NCBI GenBank assembly: GCA_030829675.1
Contig: JAURAE010000045.1
Span: forward strand, 1 to 10,139
Direction: 5' to 3'
Source of the DNA: Schleiferiaceae bacterium
Lineage (GTDB): Bacteria > Bacteroidota > Bacteroidia > Flavobacteriales > Schleiferiaceae
Length of the DNA: 10,139 nucleotides
The translations under genes and the position numbers were made by a program. Shown here one piece after another: positions 1 to 5,988 of this stretch. The notes under the pieces were generated by a model. It was not told the DNA's origin. It saw only the letters and a list, made by a program, of their open reading frames with translations, and did not search any database. How positions within the stretch are numbered: position 1 is the first letter of the stretch; the number at the start of each line of letters is the position of its first letter.

Positions 1-943
1 CTTTGCCCGATGCATCAATCAATGAAACCACAATGTGCCACTGGTCTTTCGAATGATTCAATCGTAGTGTTCCAAAATGTTGCGTGTCCGTAGTGCCCTC
101 GTGTACTCTAGTGGTGTTTTCCTCGTCGTGATGGGGGTGAGCATTCGCCGTAACGGGCGAAGCACAAGCTTCTACGATGGCTTTACCGCCCAGTTCTAAT
201 ACGTTGATTTCACCGCTGTGACGATCTCCAGTGAGTACAATAGGTGCGCCTGGGGCCTCAGAAAGCCATTGCAGCAGTGTTTCACGCTCTGCTGGGTAGT
301 TACTCATGTTCTCGAAGACTTGGGCCGTATTGAGCAGTTGACCGCCCATACAGATCAAATGCACCTCAGCCGATGATTGTTGAAGGGTTTTATGAAACCA
401 ATTCAGTTGTTCCTCCCCAAAGACGGTGGCATTTGCGCTGTCTTTGTGGGTGCGAAAGCTTCTATTGTCGAGCAGGTAGATATCTATCTTGCCCTCTGCT
501 AAGAACGTACGGCCGTAGTAACTCGTAGAATCTGGTTGGGGGTAGGCGGGCTGCCAAAAGTCTTTAAAGGCCTGCATGGTGGTCGCGAAACCATCATACG
601 TTGAAAGATTACAATCGTTAGGACCGGCATCGTGGTCGTCCCAAATGGCCAGATGATGGCTCTTGCCCAAAATTTCCTGAAATGCACCACTTCCAAAGAC
701 CTCGTTGTAGCGTGTCATGGTGGCGCCATAGGTTTGCCATTGACCATCGACGAGATATACGTTATCTCCCAGCCATATGTACTGGTCGAGTGTATCTAAT
801 GCTTTACTTAAGGTGGGGAGAAGGTCCTGTGTTTGTGAAGGTTCGTTACAGCTGCCGAAGCCAATAGTTACAGTTGTTTCATCTGTAACACATGATGTTC
901 CAATGGCGAACAACGAAGCGTAGATCAAGTTTCTGGCGATCAT
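1..943 (-). CDS. PhoD-like metallophosphatase, putative lipoprotein (3' end missing)
   Basis: Reading the minus strand from ATG at 943 gives an open frame of 314 codons that leaves the window without a stop, so the C-terminus is missing. The N-terminus is a short hydrophobic stretch ending in G-T-S-C18, a weak lipobox that suggests export and lipid anchoring. Motifs match the PhoD/PhoD-like phosphatase family: GSC (30-32), WLGDNVY (57-63), WDDHD (101-105) and TGDRHSGE (around 238-245). In this family these residues bind the active-site metals and the reaction is phosphomono- or diester hydrolysis outside the cytoplasm. Substrate cannot be read from sequence. The metal-binding core starts almost directly after the signal, without the N-terminal domain of classical PhoD. 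The gene diverges from the peptidase-like gene at 1005. Family assignment is firm; the lipoprotein call is moderate. Confidence 0.88.
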   Translation of the reverse strand, partial: MIARNLIYASLFAIGTSCVTDETTVTIGFGSCNEPSQTQDLLPTLSKALDTLDQYIWLGDNVYLVDGQWQTYGATMTRYNEVFGSGAFQEILGKSHHLAIWDDHDAGPNDCNLSTYDGFATTMQAFKDFWQPAYPQPDSTSYYGRTFLAEGKIDIYLLDNRSFRTHKDSANATVFGEEQLNWFHKTLQQSSAEVHLICMGGQLLNTAQVFENMSNYPAERETLLQWLSEAPGAPIVLTGDRHSGEINVLELGGKAIVEACASPVTANAHPHHDEENTTRVHEGTTDTQHFGTLRLNHSKDQWHIVVSLIDASGK

Positions 944-964
944 AATGTTTGTATTTGGGAGAAT

Positions 965-978
965 ATCACAGTTGTGAT
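965..978. promoter_or_regulatory. inverted repeat, candidate operator between divergent genes
   Basis: ATCACA-GT-TGTGAT is a perfect 6-bp inverted repeat with a 2-nt centre. It lies in the 61-bp gap between the divergent phosphatase and carboxypeptidase genes, just upstream of a -7-like element for the plus-strand gene. The half-sites resemble CRP half-sites, but their order is everted (TCACA then TGTGA) with a 2-nt gap. The binding protein, if any, is unknown. Confidence 0.35.
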
Positions 979-979
979 G

Positions 980-987
980 TAACTTTC
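980..987 (+). promoter_or_regulatory. candidate -7 promoter element for the M14 peptidase gene
   Basis: TAACTTTC matches 7 of 8 positions of the Bacteroidota -7 consensus TAnnTTTG and ends 17 nt before the ATG at 1005. No convincing -33 TTTG lies at the usual 17-19 nt spacing; the nearest, 954-957, is 22 nt away. A weak call. Confidence 0.3.
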
Positions 988-1004
988 CCTATAAATCTAC
1001 GAGA

Positions 1005-2066
1005 ATGTCTACGAATTTCGATTCGACATATTTAACTGATAAACAGTGGTATATCCCATATTCTGAGCTCCAATCCGCCTGTAAATGGGAGATTATTGGG
1101 TATTCTAGCGAAGAACGTCCCTTACTCTACACCACCTTAGGTCATGGCCCGCGTTCCATTTGTGTTTGGGCCGGAATGCACGGTAATGAAACGACGGGTG
1201 TATTTATCATACTGTCGCTCATTGAACTGTTTCAAAAGAAACAAATTGATTTAGAGGGGTTTACCCTTCATCTCATGCCGGTAGCGAATCCCGATGCCTA
1301 TGTACGTTATAGTCGCCGCAATGGATTAGGCATAGACCTGAACAGAGACTTTAATAGCTTTCAGACCATTGAAAGTGCAAAATTAGTGGGTTGGATCAAG
1401 ATGCATGAACCTGAATTGTGCTTTAACCTGCACGATCAGCGAACCATCTTCCATGTCGGTGGTCATTCAGCATATACCTCCCTTTTGGTGCCAAGCGCCG
1501 AAATTACTCGTAATATCACACCGATGCGTCGTACCCTGATGAATAGATTGGGTAATGCGCTATCCTCCATGCAGGTTGATTTAACCGGTGTTGGAAGGTA
1601 TACAGATGAATATTATCCCACTGCCATCGGGGATTATCTCATGGCTAATGGCATTGCCAATATCCTTATCGAAAGTGGCGTAAAAGAAGGCGATCTCGAA
1701 CGTCGTGCGGCGCGCGAGTTCGGATTGCGTACCATTTTGGCCACCATCAGCGCTAATGATAGTCCATCCAAGGTCTATGATCAGTTGCCTTTGAACGAGC
1801 AAGGCCAGTTAGAATGGGTCTTTACGAATGTGCTATATGCTCACATGCGAGTGGATGTGGCGATCAAGCGATTCCACTTTATTAATGGTCATGCAGCGGA
1901 CTATGTGTACCTCGTGGACGAAATAGGCGATTTAAAGGCCAAACCACGTATGAAGGAGGTCGATGGTACTGCCATTGCCTTGGCGCAGCCCCTGGAGCTT
2001 GAGAAGCCCGTCAATGGCCACTTTGGCGACTATCTGTTTGAGGAAGGAAAAATTTTGAGCTTGTAA
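1005..2066 (+). CDS. M14-family zinc carboxypeptidase / succinylglutamate desuccinylase-like protein
   Basis: This 353-residue protein has no signal peptide, so it is probably cytoplasmic. The zinc-site pattern of M14 metallopeptidases is visible. H59 and E62 lie in MHGNETTG (58-65) and the third ligand is H143 in FNLHDQ (140-145). The substrate-binding Asn-Arg pair is in DLNRDF (111-116). A candidate catalytic glutamate is E223 in LIESG (221-225). The family removes C-terminal residues from peptides or deacylates amino-acid conjugates (AstE/AspA type). The single compact domain fits either role, and the substrate is undecided. The last ~100 residues continue past the core and may form a small C-terminal beta domain. 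The start is chosen because a -7-like element lies just upstream and no longer in-frame start is supported. The gene ends at a strong hairpin facing ssb. Confidence 0.85.
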   Translation: MSTNFDSTYLTDKQWYIPYSELQSACKWEIIGYSSEERPLLYTTLGHGPRSICVWAGMHGNETTGVFIILSLIELFQKKQIDLEGFTLHLMPVANPDAYVRYSRRNGLGIDLNRDFNSFQTIESAKLVGWIKMHEPELCFNLHDQRTIFHVGGHSAYTSLLVPSAEITRNITPMRRTLMNRLGNALSSMQVDLTGVGRYTDEYYPTAIGDYLMANGIANILIESGVKEGDLERRAAREFGLRTILATISANDSPSKVYDQLPLNEQGQLEWVFTNVLYAHMRVDVAIKRFHFINGHAADYVYLVDEIGDLKAKPRMKEVDGTAIALAQPLELEKPVNGHFGDYLFEEGKILSL

Positions 2067-2100
2067 GGACCACACCAGGCCGGAGGCCTGGTGTGGGTCC
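2067..2100. terminator. strong hairpin between convergent genes
   Basis: Starting immediately after the peptidase stop codon, the 15-nt arm at 2067-2081 pairs with 2085-2100 across a 3-nt GGA loop, with one bulged base. It sits between the stop codons of two convergent genes (2066 and 2106), so it could end transcription from both sides. No T-tract follows directly on either strand, so it is not a textbook intrinsic terminator. It could also protect 3' ends. Confidence 0.6.
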
Positions 2101-2105
2101 AGGCA

Positions 2106-2444
2106 TCAATTTTCGCCGGACTTCTTGTTGCCGAGTAAGAGCATGTCTCGAGCAATTACTTCCGTAAAATACTTCTTGTTGCCCTTCTCGTCTTCGTAGG
2201 AGCGAGTGACTAATCGGCCCGAGATCCCAATTTTATCGCCCTTTTTGTCGTACTGCTCGATGGTTTGAGCCAATCCGCCCCAAGCGACAATATTGTGCCA
2301 GTCGGTCATGGTTTTCTTGTTGCCATCACTGTCTCTATACACAGTATTGGTGGCGAGGGTGAAGGTGGCCTTCACCGTGTCATTGATGTTTTTGGCTTCC
2401 GGGTTCATACCCAGGTTGCCAATGAGTTGGACTTGATTTTCCAT
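2106..2444 (-). CDS. ssb: single-stranded DNA-binding protein, short form
   Basis: A 112-residue protein starting MENQVQLIGNLG with the SSB OB-fold pattern. Recognisable parts are VQLIGNL at the N-terminus, ATFTLATN, TDWHNIVAWGGLA, the KKGDKIGISGRL strand and a final YFTEVIARDMLLL strand. It should bind ssDNA as an oligomer during replication, repair or recombination. The frame stays open 29 codons upstream to 2531, but that stretch has no SSB character and crosses the likely promoter, so ATG at 2444 is preferred. The protein ends GNKKSGEN right after the OB fold. The flexible linker and acidic tip (DDDIPF-like) that recruits repair proteins in canonical SSBs are absent, so this may be a secondary SSB paralogue. 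It lies downstream of, and co-directional with, the ACT-domain gene. Confidence 0.9.
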   Translation of the reverse strand: MENQVQLIGNLGMNPEAKNINDTVKATFTLATNTVYRDSDGNKKTMTDWHNIVAWGGLAQTIEQYDKKGDKIGISGRLVTRSYEDEKGNKKYFTEVIARDMLLLGNKKSGEN

Positions 2445-2456
2445 ACGTATAACATT

Positions 2457-2486
2457 AAAGGTTAGTCCCAAGAAATTGGACCCAAA
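2457..2486 (-). promoter_or_regulatory. candidate promoter for ssb
   Basis: On the minus strand a TTTG element (2486-2483) is followed after 18 nt by TAACCTTT (2464-2457). This matches the Bacteroidota -33/-7 layout (TTTG, 17-19 nt, TAnnTTTG) except for the last base. The -7 box ends 12 nt before the ATG, so the leader would be very short. It supports the 2444 start and transcription of ssb independent of the upstream gene. Confidence 0.5.
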
Positions 2487-2532
2487 GAATGACGTATGCA
2501 AAAAAGGTGGAAAACTCCTCGTTATCAACACC

Positions 2533-3192
2533 CTACTGGGCGCGCTTGATGGTGTTTATGGTGGCGAAAGCGGCATTGACGTCGTCGTTGTGGACGATGA
2601 AGGTCGCCTCGTTTGTGGTGGAGATGATTTCCTTGATGGGCACACCGGCCGAGGCGATGTGCTTGAAGAAAAAGTAATAGAGCCCGATAACTTCCGAGCT
2701 GCTGTTGGGCAGGCGTAAGGTGATGGAAGAGAGGTCTTTGGTAATGCCGAGCTGAGTTTCACCGGCCATGGCGTGTTCGAGATCTGTGCCAAAATCCTCG
2801 CTGACGACTATGGTAGTTTCTTCCATACCCCCGGTAAAACTGTGGAATCCAGAAGGTTTGGATTTAATCGCTTCTAAGAAAACGGCTTGTTTTGCGGTAA
2901 GTGCAGGGGTCTTCTTATAGGTATAGGCCACTAGGTTAGAACGCACAATGATATCTCCTAAGGAAGAAATGAACTGCTGAAGCTTGTGCTGCATCTTGAG
3001 TTGTAGCTTTGGTTCGCGGCGGCGAATGGCCATGACCACCGCACTTTCCTTGATTTCTTTACCGATAAGGTATTCGATGTCCGGCTTGATGGCGCGGGCC
3101 AAGGAACTGAGGTTGATTAGGTCGTCTTGAAGGGCTTCCTCCACGAAAGGACGTTTGCGGAGGCATTCCTCCAAAGCTTCACGTAAATTCAT
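2533..3192 (-). CDS. conserved protein with C-terminal ACT-like domain (often labelled 'aspartate kinase')
   Basis: The 219-residue protein has two parts. The first ~110 residues are helical and charged, with a segment (25-58, NLSSLARAIKPDIEYLIGKEIKESAVVMAIRR) that resembles a small HTH or regulatory helix bundle. The last part (about 155-215) looks like an ACT domain: SSITLRLP strand, a helix, then GVPIKEIISTTNEATFIVHNDDVNAAFATI, the pattern of aspartokinase regulatory domains. No amino-acid kinase catalytic domain is present, so it should not be called an aspartate kinase. From its parts it is more likely a small-molecule-sensing regulator; ligand and target are unknown. A TAnnTTTG element 20 nt upstream supports the ATG at 3192. 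It diverges from the flavoprotein gene and precedes ssb by 88 nt. Confidence 0.72.
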   Translation of the reverse strand: MNLREALEECLRKRPFVEEALQDDLINLSSLARAIKPDIEYLIGKEIKESAVVMAIRRREPKLQLKMQHKLQQFISSLGDIIVRSNLVAYTYKKTPALTAKQAVFLEAIKSKPSGFHSFTGGMEETTIVVSEDFGTDLEHAMAGETQLGITKDLSSITLRLPNSSSEVIGLYYFFFKHIASAGVPIKEIISTTNEATFIVHNDDVNAAFATINTIKRAQ

Positions 3193-3212
3193 TTTTTCTA
3201 TGCTTTGCGTTG

Positions 3213-3220
3213 CAAAATTA
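3213..3220 (-). promoter_or_regulatory. -7 promoter element for the ACT-domain gene
   Basis: The minus strand reads TAATTTTG, a perfect TAnnTTTG match, ending 20 nt before the ATG at 3192. It mirrors the element at 3267-3274 that faces the other way. No strong -33 TTTG is seen at the standard spacing. Confidence 0.5.
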
Positions 3221-3266
3221 CACCATTGTTAGTTTTTAAACACTCATGTTACGACCAAAATTGCCT

Positions 3267-3274
3267 TAATTTTG
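3267..3274 (+). promoter_or_regulatory. -7 promoter element for the flavoprotein gene; leaderless or near-leaderless start
   Basis: TAATTTTG matches TAnnTTTG perfectly and its final G is only 4 nt before the ATG at 3279. With the usual distance to the transcription start, the mRNA would begin at or within a few bases of the start codon. The -33 region is weak. Confidence 0.5.
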
Positions 3275-3278
3275 CGCT

Positions 3279-4505
3279 ATGAGTGAACGCGTCATCATTG
3301 TTGGAGGAGGGGCTGCCGGCTATTTTGCAGCCATCGCATGTGCTGAGGCTAATCCAGTATCCAGTATAACCTTATTGGAAAAAGGTAAAGATGTATTGGG
3401 TAAGGTTTTGATCAGTGGTGGCGGGCGTTGCAACGTGACGCACGCGTGTTTTGATCCAAGGGAATTGGTCCAATTCTATCCTCGCGGCAGCCGTGAGCTC
3501 CTAGGTCCCTTCCACAAATTCCAGCCCGGCGATACCATGGAATGGTTTGCGGATCGGGGTGTAGAGCTCAAGATTGAATCCGATAACCGCGTTTTTCCGG
3601 TGACCGATTCTTCTCAAACCATCATCGACTGTCTGAAAGAAATGGCGGCGACCCACGGCATTGAAGTACTGACTTCTTCTGGGGTCAAGTCCTTCCAGCC
3701 TTTGGATGGCGACCGATGGGAGGTAGTGACCAATGCAGGTCAAACCTACGATTGCGATGCTTTGATGATCGCTCCAGGATCGTCCAAAGCGATGTGGGAC
3801 GGGCTAAAAAAATTGGGCCATAAGATCATTGAACCCGTGCCTTCGCTCTTCACGTTTAATATTAAAGACCTAAGAATCAAGGGGTTGAGCGGCATTAGTA
3901 TGCCAAATGCAAGCGTTCAAATTGCGGCTTCAGATTTGGAAGCGAAGGGACCGCTGCTCATTACCCACTGGGGGCTCTCAGGGCCCGCTATTCTTCGCTT
4001 GAGCGCTTGGGGCGCCCGAGAACTTAGCGATAGATTTTACCGATTCCCCATCCTGATCAATTGGTTGGGGCGCGATGAAGAGGAAGTACTCGACCTCCTA
4101 TCAGATGAGAAAAAGTCTAACGGTAAAAAGCGATTAGGCAATCACGCGATGTTTGGCATTCCATTGCGCCTGTGGAAATCTATGGTGGAGGCTGCAGGCA
4201 TTAAGAGCACTGCGACTTGGGGCGATGTTTCGGGTAAGCAGCTTAAAGATTTGTGTAGCGAGCTCACCGGCGCTGTGTTCCAAGTCACTGGTAAGAGCAC
4301 CTTCAAGGAAGAGTTTGTCACCGCGGGTGGGGTAGATTTAAAGGAGATTGATTTTAAATCCTTCCAAAGCCGACTTTGCCCGAACCTATATTTGGCGGGA
4401 GAGATTCTAAATATTGACGGAATCACCGGCGGATTCAACTTCCAGGCCGCATGGACCGGTGGATTTTTGGCGGGCAATGCCATGGCCGGTTATCCGCTAG
4501 AGTAG
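3279..4505 (+). CDS. HI0933/YhiN (BaiN)-family flavoprotein
   Basis: A 408-residue FAD-dependent oxidoreductase-like protein. An N-terminal dinucleotide-binding motif (VGGGAAG, 8-14) is followed by the family signature SGGGRCNVTH (46-55). The middle holds THWGLSGPAILRLSAWGAREL, and the C-terminal FAD-contact region has TAGGVDLKEID and LAGEILNIDGITGGFNFQAAWTGG (372-395). Length and motif order fit complete HI0933-family members. The E. coli homologue YhiN has been reported as a 23S rRNA dihydrouridine synthase (RdsA), and other members were annotated as BaiN in bile-acid metabolism. rRNA modification is the more plausible role here, but that is inference from family membership. The start is supported by the promoter element immediately upstream. 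The last 9 bp overlap the convergent gene at 4497-5033. Confidence 0.9.
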   Translation: MSERVIIVGGGAAGYFAAIACAEANPVSSITLLEKGKDVLGKVLISGGGRCNVTHACFDPRELVQFYPRGSRELLGPFHKFQPGDTMEWFADRGVELKIESDNRVFPVTDSSQTIIDCLKEMAATHGIEVLTSSGVKSFQPLDGDRWEVVTNAGQTYDCDALMIAPGSSKAMWDGLKKLGHKIIEPVPSLFTFNIKDLRIKGLSGISMPNASVQIAASDLEAKGPLLITHWGLSGPAILRLSAWGARELSDRFYRFPILINWLGRDEEEVLDLLSDEKKSNGKKRLGNHAMFGIPLRLWKSMVEAAGIKSTATWGDVSGKQLKDLCSELTGAVFQVTGKSTFKEEFVTAGGVDLKEIDFKSFQSRLCPNLYLAGEILNIDGITGGFNFQAAWTGGFLAGNAMAGYPLE

Positions 4506-5033
4506 GCCGTCTTTACACAGCCATTTCAAGATTTTGTCCCCGCGATTTTTCATTCCGGCGCTGCCGTATTCTATAATTGTTTCTAAGGTCTGTGCCAGTT
4601 CTGGGGCCAATTCCGGGTACGCCCGAACCATCCTATAGGCTATAGTCATCCCGTACACGCGCGGGGCCACCGCAGCTTGCATATCCATCATGCATTTCCA
4701 GCTGTAATCCAGCAGCCTGCCTTGCGCCTCTTCGCCTTGTGGAAGCTCATATTTGGAGAAATACCGAAGAATAAACCGCACTTCGGCATCTGTTTTCGCA
4801 TGGTCCAATTGGTCCATCATCCTCCCCACAAACCCCAATAAAAGCTCGGGCTTACGGTCGCCCACATGGTGCAAAATCCAGCACGCCCTGGTACGCTCCT
4901 TATCCGTCCCTTCAAAGGCAAACTTTACCGTTTCCTCGAGCACATCGGCCTCCACAAAAGCCTCCTGAATCCAGTAGGCATAGGCCTCGTCCTTAGCGAC
5001 AGTACACGTATTTAGAAGTTCTTTCAGGACCAC
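4497..5033 (-). CDS. uncharacterised helical-repeat (HEAT/ARM-like) protein
   Basis: A 178-residue soluble protein with no signal peptide or membrane segment. The sequence reads as consecutive amphipathic helices, for example DEAYAYWIQEAFVEADVLEETVKFAFEG, ERTRACWILHHVGDRKPELL and AEVRFILRYFSKYEL, the spacing seen in HEAT/ARM-type repeats. No catalytic motif is recognised and no function is assigned. The start is GTG at 5033: an in-frame stop at 5043-5045 blocks anything longer, and the first ATG-encoded Met comes much later. It overlaps the flavoprotein stop by 9 bp tail to tail and diverges from the XRE-S24 repressor gene, sharing an 83-bp intergenic region, so repressor binding there could also affect this gene. 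Small proteins of this appearance are common in Bacteroidota as conserved hypotheticals. Confidence 0.7.
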   Translation of the reverse strand: MVLKELLNTCTVAKDEAYAYWIQEAFVEADVLEETVKFAFEGTDKERTRACWILHHVGDRKPELLLGFVGRMMDQLDHAKTDAEVRFILRYFSKYELPQGEEAQGRLLDYSWKCMMDMQAAVAPRVYGMTIAYRMVRAYPELAPELAQTLETIIEYGSAGMKNRGDKILKWLCKDGLL

Positions 5034-5065
5034 CTTAAAAAATTATTGCACAAATGATGAAAATA

Positions 5066-5086
5066 TTAGAATTCTAACTAAATTAG
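5066..5086. promoter_or_regulatory. palindrome cluster, candidate repressor operator
   Basis: TTAGAATTCTAA (5066-5077) is a perfect 12-bp palindrome. It is followed directly by CTAAATTAG (5078-5086), which contains the same TTAG/CTAA half-sites in the opposite order. Four half-sites thus sit within 21 bp, upstream of and touching the likely -7 box of the XRE-S24 gene. Autoregulation by that protein is inferred. Confidence 0.45.
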
Positions 5087-5091
5087 CATTG
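5084..5091 (+). promoter_or_regulatory. candidate -7 element for the XRE-S24 gene
   Basis: TAGCATTG matches TAnnTTTG at 7 of 8 positions and ends 25 nt before the ATG at 5117. It lies between two palindromes (5066-5077 and 5097-5109), so a repressor bound at either would hinder polymerase. No clear -33 TTTG is present. Confidence 0.35.
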
Positions 5092-5096
5092 TATTC

Positions 5097-5109
5097 ATCT
5101 TTTAAAGAT
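5097..5109. promoter_or_regulatory. second palindrome near the XRE-S24 transcription start
   Basis: ATCTTT-T-AAAGAT has perfect 6-bp arms around one central base and ends 7 bp before the start codon at 5117. Its half-site differs from TTAG/CTAA, so it may be a separate site or a small mRNA hairpin at the ribosome entry region. Confidence 0.35.
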
Positions 5110-5116
5110 ACGCTGT

Positions 5117-5899
5117 ATGAACTACGTAAAGAACAACTTGAAATTTCTTCGCAAGAAAGAGGCGCTGACTCAAGAGCAGTTGGCGGTAAAGATTGGTGTA
5201 AAGCGCGCCATGATAGGCGCTTACGAAGAAGGTAGGGCTGAGCCTAGGTTGCACACTTTGCAGCATTTGGCGGCGTACTTTCAGGTGCGACTCGATGATT
5301 TCGTGAACAAGGACCTCTCTGGTGGTGGATCCATTCCCAAGGCCGATGTTAGTGGTGCGCAGTTGCGCATTCTCCCGGTAGTGGTGGATGGCACGGACGA
5401 AAGAGAGTTGGGGACATTGGTACCGGTAAAGGCCTCTGCGGGATACCTCGCGGGGTATGGCGACGCAGATTACATTGGTGCCTTGCCGCGTTTTTCAATG
5501 CCCTTCCCAGAATTGCCGCAAGACCGTACGTACCGCGTATTCCAAATCCGTGGGGAAAGCATGCTGCCCATTAAACCGGGTGCCTATGTCATTACAGAAT
5601 ATGTACAAGATTGGAAGTCCATCCGCAATGACGATTGTTATGTGCTTATTACCAAGGACGAGGGCGTGGTCTACAAGCGCGTGATCAACAACTTGCACGT
5701 CGGCGAGCTGATGCTCAAATCTGATAACCCACAGTTTGCACCCTATACCGTCCCTGTGGACCGATTAGTGGAGGCATGGAAAGCCGTAGGATATACCAGC
5801 TTTGAGCTTCCTGCAGCGGGAACCAACCAAGAGATGTCACAGTTGATGCACATGATGGCAGACCTGCGTAAGGAGATGAGTACGTTGAAAGACAACTAA
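5117..5899 (+). CDS. LexA-like XRE-family repressor with S24 autoprotease domain
   Basis: A 260-residue protein with an N-terminal XRE helix-turn-helix (about 5-63; TQEQLAVKIGVKRAMIGAYEEGRAEP holds the HTH) and a C-terminal S24 peptidase domain (about 100-228). The catalytic Ser is S148 in RGESM and the catalytic Lys is K187 in VVYKRV. Two possible Ala-Gly self-cleavage sites precede it in SAGYLAGYGD, A108-G109 and A112-G113. The second gives a Gly-to-Ser spacing of 35, close to LexA and UmuD. A short charged helical tail (about 235-260) follows. LexA/CI-type relatives repress DNA-damage genes and cleave themselves when stimulated by RecA filaments. Its place directly before dinB, SRAP and dnaE makes it the likely regulator of that cassette. 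It is not a canonical LexA, whose winged HTH is different. Palindromes upstream suggest autorepression. Confidence 0.9.
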   Translation: MNYVKNNLKFLRKKEALTQEQLAVKIGVKRAMIGAYEEGRAEPRLHTLQHLAAYFQVRLDDFVNKDLSGGGSIPKADVSGAQLRILPVVVDGTDERELGTLVPVKASAGYLAGYGDADYIGALPRFSMPFPELPQDRTYRVFQIRGESMLPIKPGAYVITEYVQDWKSIRNDDCYVLITKDEGVVYKRVINNLHVGELMLKSDNPQFAPYTVPVDRLVEAWKAVGYTSFELPAAGTNQEMSQLMHMMADLRKEMSTLKDN

Positions 5900-5928
5900 G
5901 CATTTGTAACATAATAGATCCTTTGTTT

Positions 5929-5948
5929 GAGCGGCCTTAGTGCCGCTC
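5929..5948. other. hairpin in the repressor-dinB intergenic region
   Basis: GAGCGGC (5929-5935) pairs perfectly with GCCGCTC (5942-5948) across a 6-nt loop, and up to three weaker flanking pairs can extend the stem. No T-tract follows, so it is not a convincing terminator. It may be a partial terminator, a processing site or part of a dinB leader structure. The remaining 89-bp gap shows no strong promoter match. Confidence 0.5.
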
Positions 5949-5988
5949 GAATAGGCTGTAAACACCCCTAAAACAAACCTGTAGGAAC

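Noticed and set aside
682..867. 61-codon plus-strand open frame in the phosphatase region
   Set aside because: It is antisense to the PhoD-like motifs WLGDNVY and WDDHD, has no promoter, and has no recognisable protein features.
2445..2531. 29-codon in-frame N-terminal extension of SSB
   Set aside because: The extension has no SSB similarity and overlaps a good promoter. MENQVQLIGNL at 2444 matches the normal SSB N-terminus.
4142..4483. 113-codon open frame on the minus strand inside the flavoprotein gene
   Set aside because: It is antisense to the strongly conserved C-terminal FAD region and shows no domain features of its own.
5929..5948. Intrinsic terminator separating the repressor from dinB
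   Set aside because: The stem is good but no T-tract follows, so termination cannot be claimed. Recorded as a hairpin only.
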